Below, piece after piece: positions 13,267 through 23,318 of a DNA stretch of 64,000 nt (within the stretch, counting starts at the first letter, position 1; each line of letters starts with the position of its first letter). Under the pieces are notes generated by a model. That model saw only the letters and a program-made list of their open reading frames with translations, did not search any database and was not told where the DNA came from. Both the position numbers and the translations under genes were made by a program. This DNA comes from Gnetum montanum. Its lineage: Eukaryota; Streptophyta; Gnetopsida; Gnetales; Gnetaceae. The stretch lies in the NCBI GenBank assembly GCA_015680685.1, contig MNCI01012628.1, positions 1,442,652 through 1,506,651 on the forward strand, written 5' to 3'.

Positions 13267-14143
13267 TGATGAGTAACGAGGTACGCCCTATGTCCAACCA
13301 TATGAATCATAAGCATTCATGCATGATCTAGTTGAATTTCATGGATGGGACTAGTTGTGACATCTAGATTGTTATGCATTGATCGTAGTTTGTTGTTTTC
13401 CCACATGGACTAGTGGTAGCTTTGTCACGTATGGTTTAGTTTAGAGTGAGGCATATAATTTTTATTATTTTATATTTTATTTTTTTACAATTAGCAATAG
13501 GTTGAAACTCAATTTATAATGAATTCAACTAATCTAATTACTAATTAATGATCAACTACCCTAACATAAGTATCCGATCCCACTTCCCGTGCACATCCTA
13601 AACACATATAATGCTACTGGGTTACCAAACATTAAGCATTACTGGGATTACCAAGAGTCATACACATGCTCAAAGTGATTGTACTTATGCACCTAATTAA
13701 TTAACATGCATGAAAATGTAAATATTAACTAAGTACATGAAAAGTAAATTGTATGAAAAGTAAATCTAATCTAAGTCAAAGTGTTGTAATGAATAAGAAT
13801 CAATCTTGATCTTATTGCTGCTCATGGAATATGTCTAAGTACATTGCCAATTGAATAAGACTTCATACAATTGACTCAGATCCACTTTATGGGCACTCAC
13901 TAATTGTTCTCTAAGATTACGGAATAAAACTACAAGAATTCAACTACTCTATTAAGAAAACTATGCAAAACTATTGAAACTAATAATGAAATCGTAAGCC
14001 CAAGAGCTATATTTAGAGGCTGGTGTATATCTTCTGGCATCGAATATCTAACATCACATCTTGGGTTCCAACATCAGATACCCAATGTTGAGGCTCCAAC
14101 ATCGAGTACCCAATGTTAGAGCATACAAAAACATTCTTCATCA
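13267..14143 (-). repeat. 5' LTR of I1
   Basis: 877 bp, partner of 7714-8620. Its TATA box is mutated: the copy in the 3' LTR reads TATTTATA (plus strand) but here TATTTAGA at about 14009-14018. The near-palindromic repeats upstream of it are at about 14035-14125. An element transcribed from this LTR would have lost its core promoter. Confidence 0.88.
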
Positions 14144-14990
14144 ATCATGGTGTAAAGTTGCATGGAATTCCTTTGAATATTTTTAGTCATAAAAAATTCA
14201 AGTTTACTAGTTGTTTCTAGAGGTCCCTTTGAAAAATTTTAGGAAAAAAGTTGAATATTTCTAATGCATATCATCCATAATCTAATGGTCAAACTGAAGT
14301 GATGAATAGATACTTACTAAATATTTTAAGATATTTATGTGATGGAAAGCCTAATAGGTGGAAAAATTTTCTATGTTATGGTGAAGTTTCTTATAATAAT
14401 ACTTTTTATATTACTATTGGTAAGTGATCATTTGAGGTGAATTATGGTTTTTATCAATAGATGGTGGAGAATGTAAAGAGCTTTGAGGGAGAAGTTCAAC
14501 TTAGTGCTAATTTTGTATAAGAGATAAGGGATTTTCATGCATAAGTGAAGGTAAATATTGAGAAGAAGACTAAGAGAGAGTTATCAAGAGAAATGAGGGC
14601 AAGAAGAAACCTAACTTTATTATTGGTGACTTAGTTTGGGTGCCCTTAAAGAAGAAAATTTTAAGAGGTATCAACTTCTCCATGTTGAAAGTCAAGAAGA
14701 TGGATTCTTTCAAAATAAAGTCCAAAATTAATGATAATGATTTTAGTATTGATTTATCAAATGATGTTTGTATGTCATTTTTGTTTAATGTTATAGATCT
14801 TGTGCACTACCATGGACTAGTTGATGATGAAACAATACAAGGCAACATCAATGAGTTGAAGGGGACTATTAATAAGTCCAAGCCTTCAATAGAGAGGTTT
14901 AGCACTTAGGTAGTGAAAAGGAATAAGTGCGTAATTAATTAGAAGGATCAATCTACTGATGAAATTATATGAGTCCATAAGATCAAACTT
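14144..14990 (+). pseudogene. pol: Pol of element A, second part: integrase core end and C-terminus
   Basis: This continues the integrase broken at 7713. After the repeated pentamer the frame reads GVKLHGIPLNIF, then LNISNAYHP and SNGQTEVMNRYL, the last part of the integrase core with the catalytic Glu region, then W-NFLCYGEVSYNNT. The C-terminal module reads FGCPLKKK, then SMLKVKKMDSFKIKSKIN and FNVIDLVHYHG (open at 14640-14909), the usual chromovirus pattern. A stop precedes the purine-rich run before the 3' LTR. Confidence 0.83.
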
Positions 14991-15046
14991 GTTAAGTAAT
15001 AGATCACTTCTACCCCTACTTCCTTGTTTACATGAGTTTACTTTTT

Positions 15047-15955
15047 GAAGGATGGAAGAGCTAGTATAGGGATACCTCTTCTAATTCCCTTTTTCTTTTC
15101 TACATATGATTTTTACAAGTTTTGAACACTATGGAGATGTCTTGAAGGTTCAAGATACATCTTGAATAAGAGCTAAGTCTTCATAGGAGATGTTTAGGAA
15201 GTAAAAGAGATGCCTTACAAGTTTAGAAGACATCTCTCCTAGAAGTGAGACTTCTCCCATAGACTTGAGATATCTCACCCTAAGTGAAGATGTCTCACAT
15301 GAATAGGGGATGTATCCCAAATTCTTGAGATGTCTCTCCTACATGATGGAAATAAGAGTGAGATGTCTTGAAAAAATGAAAATGATCCATATGGCTAGGG
15401 AAACTTCCAAATTGGAAAATAGCTAGAAAACGATAAGAAAAGATGGATTAGCTTGGGATCTTCAAGTTGAGCTTAAGGAAAGGTTTCTAGAATTATTTTC
15501 TTCAATTTTCAATAAATATTATTTTTTTTTTCATGTTTTGGTCATGATGGGAGAGTATGTGATGATTACCATAAGAGCACATGTGAAGAATGCATAAGTG
15601 TGTATACAACTCTTTGGTTAATAGTATGGTTTTGGCCTACTATCTCTTATGTGCTTTTGTGTATTTGGATCTCCGTCCCAAATATTATTGGAGAGGTCTC
15701 ATTTGGTTGTGTCTCGCATTGAGAACAATCATTGTGTGGTTGTAGAGCCTCATGCTCTACAATATCACTGAGCATTTATAAGTGGATTGCATTTTTGTGG
15801 GTGGTGAAACCACTAATTTGTAATCTTCTTTACATTAATTAAAGATATCTAGTTTTGTTATTTTCTAGCATATTGAACTATCTTTCATAATAACTGGATT
15901 TGATAGGTGGATTGAAGGATTTAAAAAAAAAAAAAAACTAGTGGAGTTACCCTAC
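15047..15955 (+). repeat. Purine tract and 3' LTR of element A
   Basis: GAAGGATGGAAGAGCTAG (15047-15064) is the purine tract; the LTR proper is 15065-15955. It aligns with 3111-3936 over its length, including runs of GAGATGTCT-like repeats. It holds a poly(A) run at about 15923-15937 that is only 7 A in the 5' copy. Numerous C-to-T differences between the copies indicate age. Confidence 0.8.
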
Positions 15956-16193
15956 TCTAGAGTTCTAGCTCCTTGTTGAATTTAAGCCTAGTTCACTACT
16001 GATGGATAGAGGAAAAGTGGATGGATGAACTTCATTAAGTGATAATTCCATTGATTAAGTCTCTACTTTAGACTTATTTAGCACTCTTGCATCATCATCA
16101 TATCTGTAAAGCACCCATCCACCATTGGCTTGTCGGATGAGCATTTATCAAGCACATTAATTAATTTTCCCCACACACACACACACACACACA
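15956..16193 (-). repeat. Start of C 3' LTR with GT/CA microsatellite purine tract
   Basis: On the minus strand a (GT)n run and GGGGAAAATTAATTAATG (16151-16193) lead into TGATAAATGCTCATCC at 16150. I1, B and F LTRs also begin TGATGA/TGATGG, so this is read as the U3 start of the C 3' LTR. Only about 195 bp remain before element A. The (CA)n run is about 11 units on the plus strand. Confidence 0.55.
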
Positions 16194-16439
16194 ACATACT
16201 TAAAGAAACAAAAAATTCATAAATAATTAATTATTAAGCTTAAAAAATATGAAAGTTCCCAACTAAGCAAACCAACATGCCAACTTTATTAGAGTACATG
16301 ATAAAAATAATGAAGAAAAGAAAATTTAACATGGTGTAAATGATTTCTTCCCATGACTAATTCATGTCTATAACCTACTAGACTTATGAGTGTAAAATAT
16401 AAGATTAAGTATTAGACACTCTCAAAGGTAAAATATATT

Positions 16440-19400
16440 CTTTATAATATTTCAAGTGTTGCTTGTTCACCAAAAAAAATTTTGTCTGGATTGTATGGAT
16501 GGTATGTATGCATTATGGTAGATGACTAGTATGGATAATATAAGGTCCTTGCCAATGAAATTAAAAATTATTTAAATGGGATAAATATGATAGATTAAAT
16601 TAAAGGACCTTGTCACTAGGTTTAAAATCAAATTCACGTACCCGAATATCATGGTGAGTCTTAGTATAAGAATACTTTAATTCATTATACATCAAGAAGA
16701 CTCTATGATTCTCATTAAGAAGGTTTAGGTTAATCAGCCTCTCTTTTTGCATAGAACTCAAGGTCATACAAAAATCAGCCACATGCCCAAAGGTTTTCAT
16801 CTTAAGATCAATAGGTAATCATGGAACTTTTCCATATATCAAATCAAATTATGTGTATCCAACAAAGTTCCTTCATACTATTCAATAAATCCAAAGAACA
16901 TTATTAAGCTTGTTGGCACAGTCTCTTTTGTACTTATGAACCATTTTTAAAGTATCCTTACAATTTCACAATTAGTAATCTCTGCTTGATTATTTACTTA
17001 TGGATAATAAGGAGAATTTAATTTATAATTAACTCCACAAGATTTCACTAAATTCTTGAAAATATTATTGGTAATATATGTACCATTATCAAATATTAAG
17101 ATTCTAGGGGCACTAAACCTATGGAGTATATTATCATGAAAGAAGCTGTCTGTAGTGGATACTAAATAGTCTTTAATGGTAGCAACTTCCATCCACTTTT
17201 TATAGCAGTCAACACATATAATAAAAAATGCTTTACCATTGGAGGTTTGAGTAATGAGGCCAATAAAGTTAATATCCCACATATTTAAGGATTCATGTGG
17301 TTGAATCCATTTTTGTGGCTCCTCCATACATGAGAACATACCTTCACCATGTTTGCACTTGTTTTACTAGCATACAAAGTGTTTAGCATAATGAAGTATG
17401 GTGGGTCAAAATATCATGGAAGTAGTAGCTTTTTTAGAGTTCTCTTTCTAGCATAATCCCTACCACAAACACCATGATGCACATAAGCTAAGATGGTGTC
17501 TTGAATCTCTTTAGAAACATACCATCTTATGAGATCATTGGTGCACCTCTTGTAAAGATGTTCATTGAAAACCAAGGCTTTACTTAGTATTTGAATCGTT
17601 GGATATTTCTTTTGTCCCACCTAAAAGAAGGCTTCTAGGCCCTTAGGTAGTTAAGGATATTCATGTACCATGGGTAGTCATGTCCATTTTTAGTGTTGAA
17701 GATGACATTGCAAATATGATCATCAAAAAAGTCATCAAGAAGTACACATTTCACTTTGTTGTTTATGTTTAGCCTTGATAGATGATCTAACACCATGTTT
17801 TTAGCATCTTTATGATTGATCATATGTAGATCAAACTTCTACAGAAGAACTAATCATTAAATAACATGCAAACTTACATCTAGCTTATTCATGAGAAACT
17901 AGATTGTACTATGATCAATGTGGATGAAAATTTTGCACCTAAGCACATAATGCCTAAATTTCTAAAGTGCAAACATGATGGCCATGAGCTCTTTTTTTGT
18001 GATGGTATAATTTAGATGTAGCCTTATAATGCTTTGGCTATCATAGTGAATGTAGTAGAATCTCTTCTTCACATCAAACTACATTAGGACTACACCCCAT
18101 GCAAAATCAAAAGTATCAATCATGATATGAAATGGTTGAGTTTAGTTACGACTTTGAACTATTGGGATTTGTGTTACTATTTCCTTGAAACATTGGAATA
18201 TCTTTCTATATTCTTTATTCCACCAAAATAGAACATCCTTCTTTGTTAGTTGAAACAATGGTTTGTCTATTCTAGAATAATCTTTAATAAACATGTAATA
18301 AGAGTCTATATGATTAAGGAAAGATCATATCTCATTTACTGTTATGGGAATCTATGTTATATTCTTGATGATGCATATATTCTCAAGATTCAATTCAATT
18401 TTGCTATTGGAGATTTTGTGGCTAAGGACTATGTTCTCAGTCATCATGAACTAGCTCTTCTTCTAGTTCATTTTTAAATTTACATGATAGTAATGATGTG
18501 AAGTAGCCTTGAGCTAGTTCAGGGCTTTCTTAAAAGTTTTACCATATGTGAAAAAGTCATCCATTAACACTTTCACACTCTTACTTTTGTAGTCTTAGAA
18601 CACTAACATCACTAATCATTAGAATATGGCTAGTGCATTGTACAATCCAAAGACTATGCACTTGAAAGCAAAGGTTCCCATGAATAGATGAAGGTATTTT
18701 TGGCTTGATCCTTTAGATCTATGATGATATAATTATAATTAGAGTACTCATAAAGGAAATATTAGTACTTTTACCCAAAATTTTTTCTAGAACTTGGTCC
18801 ATAAATGAAAATGAAAAATGGTCCTTGAATGCAATAGCATTCGTTTCTTGTGATCAGCACAAACTCTCCATTCATTTTCTTTCTTTGATGTAACCATAGT
18901 TGAACTCATCCACTCACTATCTAAAATGGATGTAATGAAACTAGTCTATAAGAGATGAATGACTTTAGTCTTCTCCATGACCCATATATTAGGATTAAGC
19001 CTTCATTAAAGTATATACTGAGGCTTGATGCTTAGGTCCATGCATATGCAATGTTGAGAAATAAAGTAGTCAAATCCTGTAAGTCATCATTGAACTAGGT
19101 AAATAATTTTCTCTACCTAGAGGCTGCCTTTTTCAATTCAATAGTCTAAATGATCATTAGGGTAAAATTAATGATGTTAGGATGACCATCAGTGAGGAAC
19201 ATGTATTTCAAGTTCTCTAGAATTAGCTTAAGTTCTAGCAATGGTGTAGGAATAGTTTGAGACAAATCAAGAGTTCCCTAAAATTCAAGATCGTATTGAA
19301 TCACTTAGCAATCATCATTATATTTTTTTCTTTCAAATTTGATGATTCAACATTAGATAAGATAATAGAATCAATCAAACCTTCCATGATCTACTTGGTA

Positions 19401-20400
19401 TCTTTATGGATCAAATGTTCTTTAAGGAAAATGATATTTCTAATCATATAGAGACATTTAGTAACACAAAAATTGCAATCATGCTTGCCGAATGACTAGG
19501 AAGGATCATAGGATATTATCTTATAAATCATTATTTCATTCTCATCCTTCCTACCAATTTCAAGGTGAAGGCCTTGGAGAACTAGTCTAACATTAATCAT
19601 GTTTAACCAAGATTTTTCCATGATGATAGGAAACATATCTTCCACTTTTTTTTGTTTTGATAATCATAAAATTAGCTAAATACAACTATCTTTCCAAGGT
19701 TATCATCACATTATTTATCTACCCCATGGAATGTGTAAGACTATTTTGCTAGCTTCATGTAAATATTGATACGTTTAAGAGGAGGGAACCCTCAATTAAG
19801 GTGCTGCAGCATTAAGATGATATTGAGCCTTGATCTGAGTTCATAAAAAGCAAAGTAATGAACCTTCATACCAATTTGATGTTAAATCATGGGGCTATTG
19901 GGATCTAATCATTTTTTGAAAAAAATGTTCTTCCTAGCCTACCCACATAGTTGTCTTGAACATGGAAATAGTAATAATACCATTACTATCAAATGTCATC
20001 TTATTAAGCTTACCAAACATCATTCAAGAGTTTATCCCTAAGGTAGGTGGTTCATCTAGGTAATGCTTAGGGAATGGTATAGGAATCTCTTTAATATAGG
20101 TCCCCATTTTACTTGAAGTATTATGCTCTCCATAGGATAAAGATGATGGTGTGGATCTAGTTCCATGACATTCATGTCTTCATTTATGATAGAATTTATG
20201 ACCATGAAATATTTATCCCCCATCCTCAATCAAATTAACATGTGTTTGATCATATCATGCAATAGCATATATAGAAGCATGATTAGCTTCAGAGGTAATA
20301 TCATGGAACTTACCTTACCATGATTGTGGTTGATTGGAAATCCCACCTTGCATGGGACTAGGAAGCAAAAGCTATTATTCTTGATATTGTTGAAAAGCTT
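16440..20400 (-). pseudogene. pol: Pol of element C (RT, RNase H, integrase; broken)
   Basis: Read on the minus strand: RT from about 18920 (RVCADHKK, KDHFSF), with the catalytic box VLMDDFFTYGK at 18545-18580. RNase H follows, with YTITKKELMAIM and, near 17800, NMVLDHLSRLN, the Athila/Tat-type end. The zinc-binding region is at 17414-17620. The integrase core is 16998-17339 (WDINFIGLITQTSNGKAF, then FDNGTYITNNIF, YKLNSPYYP); the next block, 16600-16800, reads KTHHDIRVREFDFKPSDKVL. The stretch 19150-20400 should hold the protease but no active-site box was found. Stops are frequent. Confidence 0.85.
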
Positions 20401-22249
20401 ACTCAGGATGTATACTTGATATAGGAAGGTACTATTTTGGAGTCATCTAAGGAGACTAGTATGTAATTTCTTAGATACCCTAAAAGTAAGAATTGATGGG
20501 ATGTACTATTTCCTATTGCATTAGAGTAGGAAGATTTCATGAAGTAGCACCCCAAGAATTTGGAGTTTGCCACTATTGGTACAACTACATAGGTTGCAAG
20601 TAAGCAACTTGAAGGAAGTATGATCAACAAGGGTAAGAATTCCTTCTCATTTGCCTCTTGATAAACTTGAGATTCAATGACATCCTAGCTGGTCCCATCT
20701 CACTAATCATGTAAGCCATGACTAAATAGCACTATGAGTCATGAGGATCTGAACAATACTCATAAGGATCCTCATCACTAGAGGAGAAAGAAGCTTCATC
20801 TAGATCTTCATAGATGTGCTTAGAGTATGAAAGCTTGGTCTTATCTTTTCCATCATGTTTCTTCTTACATTATGATAGTATAATAGATTTTACTATAGCT
20901 TCAACTACCTTTCCCTCAATGTCCTCGAGGGCAGTGATAATTTTCTCATCCATCACTTCCCAAACTTGGTCCACCTTGTGGGCCAAGTCTATTAAGTCCT
21001 TCATAGTTCTAACTTGATCTTACATAAAGATCTTAATTGAATCAGAGATTTTAGCCATACCTTTGATATTTTTTATCTTCCTCTAATACACTAGATCACA
21101 ATTGTACTTCTTGGCCAACTATCACTTCCATCATTCAACTTTCACACTATCAATAGTATCTAGAAGAACTTTGATTTAAGTCATAAAATGTTTATGTACT
21201 TGGCCCACCACATACAAGTTCATGTGTTGTCTTATCTCCTACCTTAGGCCTTCCATGATATGCATTTATTCTCATTGGTTAAATTCATGAATCAAATAAT
21301 GATGAGCAGTTTTCATATATTGTTCCATGGTAATGTTTAAAGTTTCATAACCTCCTTACTTTCATCCAACCATCTTCTTTTAGATATTAGAGATGCAAGC
21401 ATAGGTTTGAAATTTAGCATATAAGAATTTAACCATGTTTTCTTACTGCTAAATAAATTCAAGGAGCAAGGATTTGTACTAGGTTTCAACATGCTTAATG
21501 AAAGTGTATGGAAATAACCGCAACTTCTATCATTTGTTGATGATCCCTTGAAGATAACAAGCATTATCAAATGCTTGCATGTGCAATTAAGGATCATCAC
21601 TAGTAAGCATTATGTAGGTTGAAATAGTAGCTATGTTGATGCATTTGATATGCTTATTAGGAACATGATCCTAAAGAATATAAACAACTTTATTATGTTC
21701 ACGATAATCACCCTAGTCAAACAGTGAATCATCCCCATTACTACATGGTGTAGACAAATGTATATGATAAAACTTGAAGAGAAAGTTCATGTCATGAGTT
21801 CTAGCTACGTTCCTATGAGTTTTTCTTAACCATGGATAATCATGGTACATTGGCCTCTTTTCTTTCTTAACATCCTCATATTTTGAATTCTCTAATAGGT
21901 TGCTATGACATGATTCTTCTTCTTTGGCTAATTAATCTTGAAGATCTTGTCATTGATGAGGTTCATACTCACTATAGTGTGGCTTCAAGACCATGTAATA
22001 TTCTAGATCATTAATCAAGCCACTATTAATTAAAGCCTCTTTAAGATCATGCTATGTAGCCATAGTCAATTCCTTTGAGAATTGTCCATGAGCATATTGC
22101 CACTTCCCAAACTTATGTTGGCAATAAGTCAAGACAATTAATGGTAGACAAGCATCCAATAAATGTTCAAATGCAATGTGGATCCTCCTTCACTTTATTA
22201 CATTCTTCTTGTTAAAGGTCCTTGGTGGGGCTTTGGTGTTGTTCACCAT
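20400..22249 (-). pseudogene. gag: Gag of element C (broken)
   Basis: Starts MVNNTKAPPRTF at 22249, right after the site where B inserted. The capsid region at about 21250-21600 reads LHMQAFDNACYLQGI, KLRLFPYTFIKHVET, AKFQTYACISN, clearly related to the Gags of I1, B and F (HIQAFHDACA..., KLKLFP-TLI, NEKYQTYARVS). About 200 residues precede the capsid domain, with acidic/basic patches but no known motif. The region 20400-21250 is poorly conserved. Several stops and shifts are present. Confidence 0.78.
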
Positions 22250-22275
22250 ATTAACTACAATGACAACTTGCACAT

Positions 22276-23154
22276 TGATGAGTGGCGAGGTACCCCTACA
22301 CTCAACCATACGAATGCGAGCGTTCTCATGCGCGATCCGGTCAAACTTCACAGACGGACTAGTTGTGGCACCTAGACAGTTATCCTTAGGTCGTAGTTCA
22401 CTGTCTTCCCACCTGGACTAGTATTATATTTATCACGTATGGTTTAATCTAGAGTGAGGTGTATGATGTGGTCCTAATCTAATGCTACTCCTGAAGGCAG
22501 TGGAAAGTAATATTAACTAAGCTAATTTAGGAGAGAGAGGGTAAGAGAATCTAATCTAGCCTAAGTGCAATGAGCATCCATTTCTTGATCATCCGTACAC
22601 ATCTTGGACTTCATGCACAACTACCACTGGGATTACCAAGTGCAAATCCTAGGTACACCACTGGGATACCAAGTAGTCACACTTAAATGCTCGTAATCAA
22701 GTCGTACTCATTCTGTGTTACTAGGAGATAAGGGTGAAAGAGTATTAACTAGGAAAGCAGTAAATAACAATTAAATAAATAAATAACAAAGTGAATGTTA
22801 TAATGATGAAGTAATCTCAATCTTTATTACTGGTCATGTACGTGTCCAAGTACGTCACACTCAAATAAAGGATGTCGTACAATTACATTCACCACACTGC
22901 AGGCAAACACTAGAAAATAATCTATCTCTGGAAGGATCAAACTGCCAGAGCTTCACTACAATCTAACTTATGTTATGAAATAAGGGAGAGTCGCTTCTTA
23001 TTTATAGACATTACAGCAGACTACGATATTGCGTATGCAATATCGTAGGGGAAGACACGATATCGCATACGCGATATAGTGGGGGATGCGATATCGCGAC
23101 AGACACAATATCACGTATGCGATATCATGGCCCATGCAATATCACATCCCATCA
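22276..23154 (-). repeat. 3' LTR of B
   Basis: 879 bp from TGATGAGTGGCG to CACATCCCATCA on the plus strand. Minus-strand TATA box at 22999-23006. Upstream of it, at 23022-23154, lies a dense array of near-palindromes built on GATATCGCATACGCGATATC and variants. It has 14 bp more of this array than the 5' LTR. Confidence 0.92.
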
Positions 23155-23318
23155 TACCCCCATGACTGAATAAAAACTCGTCCTCACGTTATAGTGATTA
23201 CACAGTGGATAGGTATGGGATTATTAGATGGAAAAAAATGGGACAATTCCGCAATGTGGAAAGAAAACAAAATAAAGACACAACACATAGAATATACTAC
23301 AACTACAAAAATTCTAAC
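23155..23318 (-). other. Purine tract and 3' untranslated tail of B
   Basis: About 160 bp between the ORF2 stop and the 3' LTR. It ends, in sense, with GACGAGTTTTTATTCAGTCA and then TGGGGGTA, the purine tract. The tail is conserved in I1 (8621-8900). Confidence 0.65.

Larger units (their letters stand above)
7714..14143 (-). mobile_element. Element I1: gag-only non-autonomous LTR retrotransposon nested in A
   Basis: Minus-strand element with LTRs 7714-8620 (3') and 13267-14143 (5'), a tRNA-Asp primer site, gag and a short purine tract before the 3' LTR. The internal part is about 4.6 kb and has no RT, RNase H or integrase, so it must have moved with borrowed enzymes. Flanking pentamers AGCAT (7709-7713) and ATCAT (14144-14148) look like a target-site duplication with one mismatch. 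Removing I1 joins the integrase of A in phase. Gag, LTR ends and 3' tail match element B, from which it differs by lacking nearly all of ORF2. Confidence 0.88.
3111..15955 (+). mobile_element. Element A: chromovirus-like Ty3/gypsy LTR retrotransposon, split by I1
   Basis: Two direct repeats (3111-3936 and 15065-15955) bound a plus-strand gag-pol region. The order is Gag, zinc knuckle, protease, RT, RNase H, integrase, which is the Ty3/gypsy order. After removing the nested element I1 (7714-14143) the length is about 6.4 kb, a usual size. Integrase and RNase H wording (KYPWKGV, SGNDAILVIVDRFS, then GDLVW-like and FNV-DL in the tail) is that of plant chromoviruses. The right LTR abuts sequence that reads as the start of the 3' LTR of element C, so A probably inserted into C. 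No clear target-site duplication was found. Confidence 0.85.

Noticed and set aside
22999-23154. CRISPR-like repeats in the LTR palindrome array
   Set aside because: Units overlap and are themselves palindromic with no regular unique spacers, and the context is a plant LTR promoter.
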